From NCBI GenBank assembly GCA_013407085.1, contig JACCGJ010000202.1, forward strand, positions 1-64,000: a stretch of DNA of 64,000 nucleotides. Reading direction: 5' to 3'. The notes beneath the pieces are model-generated. The model was not told the DNA's origin. It did no database searches and saw only the letters and a list, made by a program, of their open reading frames with translations. This document shows positions 40,668 through 52,335 of the stretch, in pieces; the first letter of the stretch is position 1, and each line of letters starts with the position of its first letter. This DNA is from Atriophallophorus winterbourni (lineage: Eukaryota; Platyhelminthes; Trematoda; Plagiorchiida; Microphallidae). The position numbers and the translations under genes are program-made.

Positions 40668-40987
40668 GTAAGTTCAAGGGACTCGTTTACGGTTGACCAA
40701 TGAGGTTGTCAATAAGCAAGGGGTAATAAGGTTGATGAAATTTATTGAATAGAAAACTGGCAATGAGAGATGCTTCAAAGTGGGCGAGATTATAATAAGA
40801 CATTATAAACAAAGAAATTAGTTGAACGCTAGCTATATGTCGACATAAAATCATGACAGCTGAGCGTCAATTCCGTTGTGTCTCAACTTAAATGTTACAT
40901 CATCTTTCAGACCACACACACGCATCATTTCACACTTGCGTAAAACATTTCACACGTAAGACAGATTACTGTGTAAGAACCCACAGT

Positions 40988-41424
40988 CGGTGCAACGCGG
41001 CACCGGTATCTGTTTGGAATATTTTTGCAACAGTCCAATAACAGCAGGATGGCAGATTGTATTAATAAGTAGTATATGACGTTCGAAAAGCAGGACGGAA
41101 GCACACGACCGGTTTCGCAGTTATTGTCGCTCATCAGGTATGCGTATTCGAACGCCATGCTTTGTGCTAAACCCATTTATTTGGGAATTCGAGGGTAAAT
41201 CATTATTTGCACATTGAAATTTAGCTTTAATATGGGGACGAAGATAAGTTACACCGTCGGTGCAATGCAGCACCGGTAACTGTTTGGAATATTTTTGCAA
41301 CATTCCAATAAGCGCCGGATATTAGATTTTTGTTTAACGTCGGATTCTATTAATAGATAGCATATAACGTTCAAATAACAGGAAGAAACCATACGACCGG
41401 TTTCGCGATTATTTCCGTGTTACT
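40988..41424. repeat. Tandem pair of a diverged repeat with terminal hairpin
   Basis: Two units 270 bases apart (40988 and 41258). Each starts CGGTGCAA.GC.GCACCGGTA, an inverted repeat of CGGTGC and GCACCG, continues TGTTTGGAATATTTTTGCAA, and ends near ACGACCGGTTTCGC. The unit looks like a small transposable element or its end. The pair also exists in copy B (63271-63707). Confidence 0.75.
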
Positions 41425-41566
41425 ACAATGCTATGGGATTCATAACAAAATTTTCGACTAGAGTGATTTGGTAATGTTTTCAATCATTTCGAATGTGGCA
41501 GACACACTTATTTCACAATTAGGTATAGTAGCACCAAGTTATCCCAGACGGATCGTCCAAGTATTT

Positions 41567-42120
41567 CTACCAGGCATTGCCACGCTTACACGTCCACTTC
41601 TGAGTACTGTTTCTGAGAGGTTTTTTCGGACGCTGATTGCTGGATATTATTTTCACCTTCGCTGATAAATCAATGATAATACGGAGTTGGCTGTAAAACG
41701 TTTCCCAGATTTCCTTAGCTGATTTGAGTTCAAGGAAATCCCATCGATTTGCAGTAATAAGAGCTCGAAGCAAGTCATAGTTCACGGTGGTATACGTTCG
41801 TTGAATATGTCTTACTGGTTCGTATTGATAAATATAATCAAATGTCATGACAACATGATCACTCAATCGGAATGGAGATGTATAGGAAACAGATTCTATC
41901 ATGAGTTCTTCGTTTGTAAGTACGAGGTCCAAGGTAGATGGGGTTTGTTCAGATCGAAATCGCGTTGGTTTATGTACATGGTTGTAAAGAGGGGTGGAAG
42001 TCATTATTTATTGAAGAAAGCTTTTGAACGAATCGTCATCTGTAATGTGTGTTGCAAGTGTCGGTACATTAAAATCACCGATGATGAGCAAATGTGGGTA
42101 TGATGTTGAATCACTGAAAG
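41567..42120 (-). pseudogene. LINE endonuclease fragment
   Basis: Minus translation: YNHVHKPTRFRSEQTPSTLD, LVLTNEELMIESVSYTSPFR and LSDHVVMTFDYIY. The SDH motif is the catalytic end of AP-like endonucleases of CR1-type LINEs. A GDFN-like remnant lies near 42070-42080. Confidence 0.85.
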
Positions 42121-43054
42121 CGAAATGGCCCAGATTGGCTTTAAAAGGAATACTTCAAATTTAGGTTTTATCTGCCGACACAACCACTATTAATGGCTTC
42201 ATACCAAGGTGGCGAATAAGGCAGCCCAAACCAAGAAAACCCATACAATTGCAGAAAAGGTGATAAAGCCATGTGTAATGGAAATGGCATAATCATTGCA
42301 AGGGTGCGGGGAATTAAAACGGTTGGGGACCACTGGGCTAGACGAGACTAGAGCTCTTAACGAAGCGCTTTTCATTATTTTTATTTTGAAGTAAAAAATA
42401 AAAAAAGACTAGTTAACAATCAACTAGAAATACTAATAGATTATATAATTGGTTCAAGCAACTATAGGATTCGTGTTCAGCAGTGGAGATGATTCTACGT
42501 AGCTCAGGATGAGGATGTTCTTCAGATGGTGTTCACCGAGCTTGTGTAGTTGTTGTTGGATGTTTCACCATCAAGCTAGATAACATCATCCGCAAAACTT
42601 CTTTCGAAGTGACTTACAATTGGTATTTATTGTTTTCATAAGGCCCGTCTGTCCGTTCGCCATCACTCCCGGCGGTTGGTGGAATTCATATGTTACAATC
42701 TTGTCCATCGAGTTTTCATTTATCCATAGGGGGTAATCGATTGGGGGTGGTTTTTAATTGATGTCGTTGTTGAGTACCACGATTCGATGAATTTTCGCGC
42801 TCGTCTGTTGTTTTTTTGGTTAAAATCTCCGCCTTATCCCAATTGAATTGTTGTTCGAATAGATCAACGTGTATTGATATCAATGGCTTTGGGTCGTGTA
42901 TTCGTAGGGCTAACCGGTGTTCATGTACTCTTGTGCTTAGCTTTGTCTGATGAAGTTTTTCTCGCAATCTCAGCTCGTAATCTTGTAGACAATATTTGAT
43001 AGTTCCTCTTTCACAACTTCGTCTTTTATATTGTTGAAGTGATTACTTAATGTT
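42121..43054. other. Unassigned sequence
   Basis: Frames on the minus strand at 42716-42967 and 42970-43158 are partly shadows of the + RT fragment that follows. No family was recognised in 42121-42700. Confidence 0.4.
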
Positions 43055-43496
43055 GACGCGGGAACCGATCCGATGTGTCTAACTACAGACCAATCATATT
43101 GTTGCCAGTGGTCTTTAAACTTCTCTAACGATTTGTAGCTGATGAACTTATCAAACATTTAGAACCAAAATCTTGTTTCCATCGCACAGTACGGATTTAG
43201 GACCAGTCTTCTCATAATTCTTGATAAGTGGACTCGAGCAGTGGATAATGGATTCCGTATCCATGCTTGTTACTTGGATATGTCTAAAGCTTTTGACTGT
43301 GTTATCCACAGCATACTGCTATAGAAATTGGAGGAGCTCGATGTGGGTGGCAGATTATTGGACTGAATCCAGGATTACTTGTCTGGTAGACTTATGAGGG
43401 TTAGAGTTGATGGGCCACTATACAGCCCATTAAAAGTTACAAGGGGTGTACCTCAAGGTTCAGTCTTGGGGCCAATACTCTTCCTGGTGTACGCGA
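43055..43496 (+). pseudogene. LINE RT fragment
   Basis: Plus translation in broken frames: SDVSNYRPIILLPVVFKLL, RFVADELIKHLEPKSC, IHACYLDMSKAFDCVIHSIL and GVPQGSVLGPILFLVYA. Truncated just before the catalytic palm motif. Confidence 0.85.
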
Positions 43497-43959
43497 TATA
43501 CACGTCACGCTTTGATTTAATCTGGAACATTCTTACACCTTTAGATTTCTGTTGAAGAGATCTAGTGGGCTCAATCATTTTTAGTGTCCCATGATCAATA
43601 TTTCGAAAGTTACTATTTTCCACATCACCGTAGAAATTTTGTGCGAGGGCAAAATTTGTTGTCGCAGTTTTGACTTGCTCGGGACCGCTATCATTCGGAA
43701 GATCTGCTTCTGCTGAATTCAGCAAGCTGTGTTTCCTTTTTTTGAGATAAAACCTACGGTCACCATGACTGTATTACTCGTTAATTTTCATCCAATACAT
43801 TGCGATAAGTTCCCACACGAACCTCGCAAATTTCAACTCTCAACCGTTAATCGATCGATACGCGCCTAGGTATTTACGTGGAAGCTATCTAAGCCCACAT
43901 TCAACGATCAGACGACCTTGACCTCAACCGCTATCGGATGGCACGATCATTTGCAAAAA
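43497..43959. other. Unassigned sequence
   Basis: A minus frame at 43453-43725 (90 codons) has no recognised relatives. Confidence 0.4.
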
Positions 43960-44712
43960 GGGGAAAAGTGAAATAGAACGTAGTCGTGTGTTATATGTGC
44001 TCTACTATAGTACATACTAATTGCGACACAGTTTTAACTAAAGAGGCAGTTGTCTTTATTATTAACGCTGAACTTCCAAGTGTCTGTTATGTATGCAGAG
44101 TCTGTAGAACAAAGCCGTTAAAGACCAATTTTTCACAATAAGGAAACATAGATGATCGAATCAAATGCTTAGAAAAATGTTCTCGAAAATTCGAAGAAAC
44201 ATTGGAGTCGATAGTGTATGCTCACAATAACTCACTAAAAAGTGAAACAAACCTAAGCCCAGCGCTACATCCCTTAGCTCCACAAGATGATCCGCTACGT
44301 AACGAGGATTTGCGGGAGGCTGAACAGCTTAGTGATGTATACGCAGATGTTAGTCAGCTTAAAAATCGAAGGGGCGTCTACTGACTGTCCATCAGCAGAA
44401 TTCCTATACCTCCAAAACTAATACTAATACTGCACAAATGTACCGGAGATATCCGGGACACTTTTCTCAAGTAGACGAACTAACGACATTAAACAATGTT
44501 ACCAGCTGTGTTCAACGATGGATATCAGCTAGATACTGCCTGATTCAATAACCCGCCTAAGTCGGCACCCCAATTCTTCTCACCTTGACGAACCGCGTTT
44601 ACTGAGAATAACTCTCAAAAGCCAAAAACAGATGGAAGACGTTCTTCTAAACTCTTACTTGTTCCGTACATGTTCACAGACCAAATGTCGCATACGTGTT
44701 GATATTCCGTGG
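43960..44712 (+). pseudogene. Older + LINE, piece 1: ORF1 with PHD-like finger
   Basis: Reads CYMCSTIVHTNCDTVLTKEA then ELPSVCYVCRVCRTKP, the second half of a PHD-type zinc finger (C..C, H..C, C..C). A coiled segment KCLEKCSRKFEETLESIVYA follows, then RLSRHP, EPRLLRITLKSQKQMEDVLL and CRIRVDIPWF. The last block matches DSPHVDRPRLLRVTLRN and CRVQADIPWW of the LINE at 47656-48507. It breaks off at 44712, where a minus LINE tail begins, and continues at about 50786. Confidence 0.78.
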
Positions 44713-44834
44713 TTCAGAACTCAGAACTCAGAAAATTGTATGGTAGAAAAAGCAATAAGCTTAACAATAACCATAGGATGACAAGGTATATGGAACATAT
44801 AAAAATATATAAAAAATATAAAATATCTCAAAAA

Positions 44835-46309
44835 TCAATAGGGACATTCGCATACCGCATGGTTCGTCATAAACTCATCGAGTTTGGAAGCGAAAACCTC
44901 AACAGATTCTGATCGTGTGATTTCTTCAGGCAAATATTTCCAAGTGAAACAAATTATAACGGAGAAAAAATTACGACGTATATCCAATCGAGAATGCGGA
45001 ATGCTCAAAACCTTTGAATGTGTTCGTGTTCTAGTAAGGTCATTGGGCTTTAGCAAGTGTTTAAGGGGATGGTTTACAGAATGCAGGATTTTGAAGGTCA
45101 ACATAAGGTCACTACGTATGGGCCGTTGGGTAAAATCTTGTAGGTTCAGTTTTAATATTCGCTCTGTGAAAGGCAAATTTCTGTACCGGGAGACCAACTT
45201 TGTAGCACGAGGATAAATCCTATCGAGTAGTTCGATATCCTTCCTCAGCCATGGTGCCCAGGCGTAGATGGAATATTCCATAACAGGACGTATATACGTG
45301 TTAATTACCCGGGGTAGGGTTTCGGGCGTAAAAATCCGGAATATTCTTTTGAGGAGACTCAAGATACGGCAATCTTTATTGTACACCATCCGGCAATGCT
45401 GTCCAGGCTTCAGGTTAAACGAAACCCAGATACCCAGATCTTTTTCTGCTGTTGTCCAGACGAGATCTTGCGTGCCAAGCTGATACGTGTGGTGCAGAGA
45501 TTTCCCAAGCTGCAGCATTTTACATTTCACAGGGTTAAATGGTAACTCATTTAACTGGGACCAACGAAATAAGATGCTTAGATCCCGTTGTAACGCCAGA
45601 CAGTCATTAGCAGACCTGACACGTTTCCAAATTTTAATATCATCGGCAAATAGTATCATGTTGCATCCAATATCCTCTACTATATCGTTCATATACACCA
45701 AGAATAGAAGAGGTCCAAGCACCGATCCTTGCGGAACTCCACTCGTGATGTCTATTTTTCTCGATAAGGTGCTGCCAACGCGAACTTGGACGTGTCTATC
45801 AGTAAGATAGTGCCTTATCCAATTCAGCAATATTCCCGTTATTCCATAGGATTCTAGCTTTTTAATTAAGATGTCATGGTGGACTCTGTCGAAAGCTTTG
45901 GGAATATCGATGTAGCAAGCATGTACAGCCTCACCTTCGTCTAGTGCCTTGGTCCAATCCTCGAACGTGGTAAGAAGGTTAGATAAACAGCAACGACCTC
46001 TTCGAAAACCGTGTTGTGCTGCGGTCAAAATATTTTGGTTTTCAAAATGTTCTCTAATGCGCGCAGTCACAATGCGTTCCATTAATTTGGAGATCACCGG
46101 AAGTAACGTTACCGGTCTATAGTTTGCTGTGTCTGAACGGCTACCGCCTTTATAAATAGGAGTTATCATCCCTGCTTTCCATTGCGGTGGTATTTTTCCT
46201 TCATTTAAGCTGAGATTGAATATGCGAGTGAGAGGAGCAGTCAAAGCAACGCGACACCTGCGAAGTACGGCGGGGGTAATTTTGTCTGCGCCAGGGGACT
46301 TCTTTTCGT
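44835..46309 (-). CDS. LINE ORF2 part 2: reverse transcriptase
   Basis: About 470 open codons from 46244 down to 44835, with the frame extending upstream through RLNEKKSPGADKITPAVLRR to about 46315. RT blocks in order: IPPQWKAGMITPIYKGG, NYRPVTLLPVISKLMERIV, AAQHGFRRGRCCLSNLL, CYIDIPKAFDRVHHDIL, SGVPQGSVLGPLLFLVYMND and the catalytic LFADDIKIWK with both aspartates. Then LGIWVSFNL, AWAPWLRKDI and SRLDIRRNFFSVIICFTW. It would copy LINE RNA at a nicked target (target-primed reverse transcription). A one-base indel near 46315, in GGGCGGG, separates it from the endonuclease frame. Confidence 0.9.
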
Positions 46310-47635
46310 TTAGTCGACAAAGTTCCCGCCCAATTCGTTGATAGTCATTTCACTTAATAATTCGAAATGTGGTGAACTTGATGAAAGTTGATATGGTATA
46401 CAACGCTTGGGATTGAAGACAAATGAGTAAAACGTTGCTAAAGCGTCGGCGGTATCTTGGGCAGTGTGGGTCAATCCATGAGGTGTTAGTACAGAGAATA
46501 CACCTGGTTTGATCTTTGATCGTTCATTTACTATCTTGTAGAGAAGCTTAGGATTCTTTTCCATTTTCTTAAGCAAGTTCCATTGGAATTGCATGCGATC
46601 TTCTCTTACAAGAGTAGTGACTTGATTCCGTATCTTACAGAATCGTTTCCAAGTTTCTTCCGTACCAAACTTCTTATGAGTTACCCAAGACTCTCGCTTA
46701 ACAGCTAACCATTTCTTCGTTCTACTCCGAATAACAAACTGGTTGTTGTAGCTGCATTTGTGTGGTACAAAAATCGAGTTTTCGTAAATCTTCGAATTGA
46801 GATAATTTAGAAACGAATTGTAATATGAGCCAGGATCCATTGAATCAAACTCATGAGTGTATGCATCCCGGAGACTGATATTTAAGGATTCAAATTGTAT
46901 TTTCCTTATGACTTTCGTCTGTTCACACAATCGTTCCGCACTACATACATAATCAAACAAAAGCACAACATGATCACTCTTCCCCAGTGGTGCCAGGTAT
47001 TGTATACCCTCTACTGCGGTTGCCTCAGGCGTTAAGACAAGGTCAAGGGTTGAAGGTTGGTCAAGACCCCGCCAGCGAGTTGGCTGGTTAACGTGATTGT
47101 GTAGTGAAGCAAATTCTATAACCTCCTTGAATTTATGTTCAAACGAATGCAGGGAGTGCTCACCTCTCGAAAACAGATGCGGGAGATTAAAATCGCCAAT
47201 GATTAGCAATTGCATAGTCTGGCATCTTGTGATGTGTTGCAATGATTCGATGAGCTTATCATTGTATGAGCTTTCGGATGATGGCGAGCGGTAAATGATG
47301 CCGATCGTACATTCATCTCCATTGACTAGCTTTACTGAACACCACATCGTATCAGGAAGGCTGAGGTCAGGATGATCGATGACGTTACACTGCGCTAAAC
47401 GTTCGTGATAGTAGACTGCAACTCCACCACCGGATCTTCGATCACGATCGCGACGAAGTAGTGACATTTTCGGAATCAAAAGCTCAGCATCAGTCATGCA
47501 GGGCTGGAACCAAGTCTCTGTAACTGCAACCAAATCGGGTGAAAGTCTATCACAAAGCTCAAATAGTTCAGCTAATTTGTTAGTTAAACACTGAGCATTT
47601 GTATATATGCACCTGATCGTATTTGTCTTACACAA
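46310..47635 (-). CDS. LINE ORF2 part 1: AP-like endonuclease
   Basis: 441 open codons starting MCKTNTIRCIYTNAQCLTNK. Endonuclease motifs: the early NAQ, VTETWFQP (metal-binding Glu), RRDRDRRSGGGVAVYYHERL, IGIIYRSPSS, IIGDFNLP, STLDLVLTPEA and GKSDHVVLLFDYV (catalytic Asp-His). A basic linker RTKKWLAVKRESW and NPKLLYKIV follow, leading to RT. All catalytic residues are present. The frame runs out at 46310 only because of the indel, so ORF2 would be a single protein of about 930 residues without it. Confidence 0.9.
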   Translation of the reverse strand: MCKTNTIRCIYTNAQCLTNKLAELFELCDRLSPDLVAVTETWFQPCMTDAELLIPKMSLLRRDRDRRSGGGVAVYYHERLAQCNVIDHPDLSLPDTMWCSVKLVNGDECTIGIIYRSPSSESSYNDKLIESLQHITRCQTMQLLIIGDFNLPHLFSRGEHSLHSFEHKFKEVIEFASLHNHVNQPTRWRGLDQPSTLDLVLTPEATAVEGIQYLAPLGKSDHVVLLFDYVCSAERLCEQTKVIRKIQFESLNISLRDAYTHEFDSMDPGSYYNSFLNYLNSKIYENSIFVPHKCSYNNQFVIRSRTKKWLAVKRESWVTHKKFGTEETWKRFCKIRNQVTTLVREDRMQFQWNLLKKMEKNPKLLYKIVNERSKIKPGVFSVLTPHGLTHTAQDTADALATFYSFVFNPKRCIPYQLSSSSPHFELLSEMTINELGGNFVD

Positions 47636-47655
47636 TGTCGAATCGTGTACTGTAG

Positions 47656-49045
47656 CTATTGGTCCGACTCGCGATGAGCCGGGCCCTTTTCGTTTTTTGG
47701 GGTAACATTTGAACTGTCAATAACAAGATTGCAATCAGACTGTGGTTGCGATGGTTCTCTGGGTTTCAGTGAGGGAACACGCTTGGGCACACTTAGTCTC
47801 ACGTCTGGTGGAAGTTTTGAGCGGTTAGATTTCCAGTCGGTGTTCATAGCGATAGCCATTTCAGTCGTTAGAAAAGTGATTTTCAGAGGACTGGGCCCAT
47901 TGCCTTTGTAGTTGGAGGATCTGGGTATTCTAAAAGTATCTACGACAATGGAATCACGAGATCCAATAGCATCGGCAATGTATAACCATTGCTTCAAATC
48001 ATGTTGCTTTGATTCCGATGCTGATACTACATCAACATTTTCGGGGACACCGAGGAATATTAAACTACGTGAAGTAGAGTGGTCTCGACGAGTGGATTGA
48101 CCTTTCCTTTCCCACCAAGGTATGTCGGCTTGTACTCGGCAGGTCAAACCGGGACAAGCACCGAGTAGATACGCATTGAGGATGACTTCTTCCATTTCAG
48201 ATTTATTTCGCAATGTCACCCTTAATAGGCGCGGCCGGTCTACGTGAGGGGAGTCTTTATGTCGGGTTAAGCGCGTCATTGATGTAGGTACCAAAGCTTT
48301 CAAGCACATGTGTGTACAGAGCTTAGTCCATTCATTGAGCTCATGTGCTTTTCTTGCTGAGAAAAGTGAATCTGTCGATTCCGGGATATTTGTGCAGATT
48401 ACACTGAGAGCGATATCTGTCTTAGTAGAATGAGCGGTAACATTGCTTTTTTTGGGAGGCTCGGATCTAGCAACTAGACGACGAGGAGTCCTGGACAAAG
48501 TGTTCACAATTTTACCAGATGAGGACCTAGGTAAAGAGGGTTCAGTAGGTCCATCTTTATTACTTTCGGATGAGCTATCAACACATTCAGTTAAGGGAAC
48601 AGTTATTCGTGTAATTTCCTTTTCCTTTTTGTCTTGAGCAACATTTATTTCGGTCGAATTGCGTTGGCAAGTGTATCTACCAAAAGCGGCTTAAATGTTT
48701 CCTCAAGTTTTCGATAGCAATTTTCCAAAATCTCTATTCTAGATTCCAGCTTTGCCTCGTGGGGAGGATTTGTAGTCGTATCGGTAGGCTGTTTACTTCG
48801 ACATGCACAGCATACGTAGCAAACACCGGGTAAATCAACGTTGTTAATAAAACATATCACTTCTTTCGTTAGGGATTTTATCACATTTAGTATGTATTTT
48901 ACTCAAACAGCCAAAACATTTAACAACGTTGGATTTGGCGCTTACCCCTTTGTTACAAATTTGACACGCATCACGTGCTGCCTTCTTTATCTGGGTCATC
49001 GAGGTCATCCTTCGCGTCATTGTTACAATCCAACGCGTGATGAGT
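47656..49045 (-). pseudogene. LINE ORF1: PHD finger and nucleic-acid-binding domain
   Basis: The N-terminal zinc finger is spread over two frames: CQIC (48955-48966), CFGC (48907-48918), HTKC (48883-48894) and CYVC (48810-48821), followed by a second CAC. This is the C4HC3 order of a PHD finger. A coiled segment IEILENCYRKLEETFKPLLV follows, then from 48507 down ESTDSLFSARKAHELNEWTK, PRLLRVTLRNKSEMEEVILN, TSRSLIFLGVPENVDVV and DTFRIPR, a likely RRM-like fold. Two frameshifts (near 48650 and near 48860) break it. It ends about 20 bases before the ORF2 start. Confidence 0.78.
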
Positions 49046-49100
49046 CAGTGCACTTAGCGGTGCAGTTGTTTATCGATCGGTAGGTACTGGTGGAGTGAAT

Positions 49101-49359
49101 GCGTTGGATCGGAGTTATGCGATCCAAGCGGTAAAATACGAACGAGTTGGATAAAAGTGGTGCGGTTGAACAAGTTTCGATCTGATAGTGTTGAAACAAC
49201 TATCAGTCAATTCGAAATGATGTGATCCTCTCAATAGTATTCGAACAGGAACAATATTCTGAATCGCCAAGGATATTGCACGCGTCGGTAATTATATGGC
49301 AAGTTTGAAAGTATGTTTCTGCATTGTTGATACAGTACTCTATTCCACATTTTGTAATA
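49101..49359. other. Junction between head-to-head LINEs
   Basis: Contains the 5' UTR of the minus LINE and possibly that of the + LINE. No open frame. Confidence 0.5.
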
Positions 49360-50785
49360 TAAATAAGATCAAATGCATATATACAAACGCTCAGTGTTTA
49401 ACTAACAAATTAGCTGAACTATGTGAGCTTCGTGATAGATTTCACTAGATTTCGTTGCAGTTACAGGGACTTGGTTCCAGCCCTGTATGACTGATGCAAA
49501 GATTTTGATTGTGAACATATCACTACTCCGTCGCGATCGTGACTGCAGCACAACACGGTTTTTGAAGATATCGTTGCTGTTTATCTAAGCTTCTTACAAT
49601 GTTCGAGGATTGGACCAAGACACTAGACGAAGGTGAGGCTGTACATGCTTGGTACATTGATATTTCCAAAGCTTTCGGTAGAGTCAACCATGACATCTTA
49701 ATTAAAAATCTCGAAGCTTATGGAATAACGGCAATGTTGCTGAATTGGATGGGGGATTATCTCACTGATAGACACTTACACGTTTGCGTCGGCAAGGCAC
49801 CGTGCTCAGACCTCTTCTAGTCTTGGTGTATATGAACGATAGAGTAGAGGATATTGGATGCAACTTGATTCTATTAAAATATGGAAACGTGTCCGTTCTC
49901 TCAATGACTCTATGGAATTACAACTGGATCTATGAATATTATTTCATGGGTCTCACTTGAATGAGTTACCTTTTAACCCTGCGAACTGTAAAATTTTGCG
50001 GATTGGAAAACAACTGCACCACACGTATCAGCTTGGCCCGAACGATCTTCTCAGGACCACTGCAGAGAAAGATCTCGGTATCTGGGTGTCGTTTAACCTT
50101 AAGCCGGTACATCATTGCCGGAGAGTGCACAATAAATATTGCCGTATCTTGAGTCTTATAACAAGAATATTCAGAATTTTTACGCCCGAAACACTACCCG
50201 GGTTGTTAATAATTATATACGTCCTGTTATGGAATATTACATTTAAGCCTGGGCACCATGGCTAAGGAAGGATATCGAAATACTCGACAGGACTTATCAT
50301 TGTGCTACATAGATGGTCTTCCGGTATAGAAATTTGCCTTTCGAAGATCGAATGTTAAAACTAAACCTACACGATTTTACCCAACAACGGATACGTAGTG
50401 AGCTCATGTCGACATTCAAAATCCTGCATACTGAAAACCATCTTCTTAAACACTTTCTAAATTCCAATGGCCTTACTCGAACATGGACACATTCAAAGGC
50501 TTTAAGCATTCCGCATTCTCGATTGGATATTTGTCCTAATTTTTTCTCGGTTAGATTCTGATTTACTGGGATCGTTTTGCCTGAAGAAATCACACGCTGA
50601 GAATCTGTTGAGGTTTTTTCTTAACTACTCGATAAGATTATATCGAACCATGCGGTGTGTAACTGTCCCTATTTATTTTTAAGATATATAATATTTTTAT
50701 ATATTCCATCTACCGTGTCATCATATGGTTATTGTAATGTTTACTGCTTATTCTACCTTACAACTTTCTGAGTACTTAGTTCAGT
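49360..50785 (+). pseudogene. Deleted CR1-like LINE in opposite orientation
   Basis: Starts with the beginning of ORF2 (IYTNAQCLTNKLAELC near 49380-49425), then jumps near 49540-49560 from the endonuclease start to the RT region (QHGF-like, FEDWTKTLDEGEAVHAWYID, SKAFGRVNHDILIKNLEAYG). It continues LPFNPANCKILRIGKQL, DLGIWVSFNLKP and ends with LDICPNFFSVRF. About 2 kb of endonuclease/RT is missing. It ends ACCTTACAACTTTCTGAGTA, the same 3' terminus as the LINE at 44713. Same subfamily, but older. Confidence 0.85.
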
Positions 50786-52335
50786 GTTCCGTACATGTTC
50801 CCAGACTAAATTTAGCATATATGATTCTTTTCATAGTAGTGGTAATATATACAATGGAAAAAGTCTGACAAACGCAGTGTTGTTCTTCTTGGTGTTCCCG
50901 AACACTCCAACACAGCTTCGGGAACTATAATACAGCACCACGATTACAAACAATGTTTCACGTAGCCAACAGCATCGGAGCTCACGAGTCAGTCGTGGTG
51001 GGTAATTTAGAATACCTCGGTCACCAAACTATAAAGCTAACGGGCCAAAACCTCTAAAATAACATTATTAACGAAAGGTATGATGGAAATTCATTGGAGC
51101 AAACTGGAAAGCAAATCATAGGAATCTCCTGAAGGATGTCAGAATGAGTGACTTCAGATTTTCTACGCAGAAACCGACTAATGAAACAGGACTTCTACAA
51201 TCAGACGAGAATCCGATTAAAAATACTGGGTAAATCCAAGAAACGACCGATGTGCGACTCTCGAAGGGTCGGACAAATAGACGAGTTTTCAGCTCTATCA
51301 CTGTATACGAAAACCAAAATCAATTGCCTATGTACAAACGCACAATGTCTGGTAACCAAACTAGCTGAACTGGAGGATTTCTGTAATCAGCACTCAGTCG
51401 ACGTCATAGCAATAAGTGAGACACACTTACGTTAGCGATCGTGAGCTCTCTATCCCAAGCATAAACCTGTTTCAGAAAGACCGCTTAAAGACAAGTGTCG
51501 AGGTAGCTGTTTACCACCATGAACGTTTGTACAGTATGGTAGTTACAGGCACTGAACTCGATCTGAAAGACAGTATATGGTGCAACTGGAAGCTCGAATC
51601 AGGCGAAATTGCATCATTGGTGTAGTTTACCGTTCACCATCATCATTTGATGTGCATAACTGAAACATGGTAAAAGCCATGCGGATAGACGGAAAACATC
51701 GCAATTCGCAATTATGGATTATGGGAGACTTCAATCTACCTTAACTATTTAACCGAGTAGATCATCCATCCCCAAAACTAGACTACAAATTTCGCAAACT
51801 GTTCGATTACATTCCATTGTATAATCGTGTTTTCGATTATACATAACAACGAAATTTGCAACACACATCGGTTCTAGACGTAGTCCTAATCTATGATGCC
51901 ACGGCCGTGGAGAATGTTCAGTGTCACCCTCCGCTGGGTCGAAGCGAAAACCTCGTTTTGCTTTTTCAATACGTATGCGACGCTGGTAGAATTTTCGAAA
52001 TAACAACACGAAATGGAAAAGTGAATTACATTGGTGTTATTGAAACAATGGTAGTTTTAGATGAACATAATAAAACTTTCAGTGATCCGGACTCGCATTG
52101 CAAACACCCTGACAGATTTCAATTTGTCAAGGGCTATTTTCGAATTAGCCAGAACTGATTCGACCTAGGCAAACTTTCGCGAATTGCGAAATCAAGTCAC
52201 AAAGCTCATCCGAGAAGATAAACAATATCACCATCTTCAGCTGACAGTAAGACTGCAGCGAAATCCCAAACTGTTTTATCTAACTGATAACAAAACTACG
52301 ATGCTGAAACCTGGTGTTTTTTCGATCATGGCAGA
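50786..52335 (+). pseudogene. Older + LINE, piece 2: ORF1 end and endonuclease
   Basis: Resumes the ORF1 broken at 44712. 50786-50820 repeats GTTCCGTACATGTTC.CAGAC of 44661-44695, then gives SDKRSVVLLGVPEHSN. The endonuclease begins TKINCLCTNAQCLVTKLAEL, IAISETHLR, then after a frame change AVYHHERL, GDFNLP-like and LGRSENLVLLFQYVC. The linker NPKLFYL and KPGVFSIMADK ends at about 52335, where a minus LINE tail starts. The frame resumes at 56935. Confidence 0.82.

Larger units (their letters stand above)
44713..49100 (-). mobile_element. Nearly intact CR1-like LINE
   Basis: The full order 5'-ORF1 (PHD finger) - ORF2 (endonuclease, RT) - 3' tail runs on the minus strand. The 3' end (44713-44760) has a heptamer repeat CAGAACTCAGAACTCAGAAA on the + strand, as tandem short repeats end CR1-type LINEs. 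Only about three frame defects were found over roughly 4.2 kb and no internal stop in the long segments, so this is by far the youngest LINE in the window. The 5' end is not sharply defined (49045-49300). Confidence 0.88.

Noticed and set aside
47729..48637. Plus-strand frames opposite LINE ORF1
   Set aside because: Mirror frames of the minus-strand ORF1.
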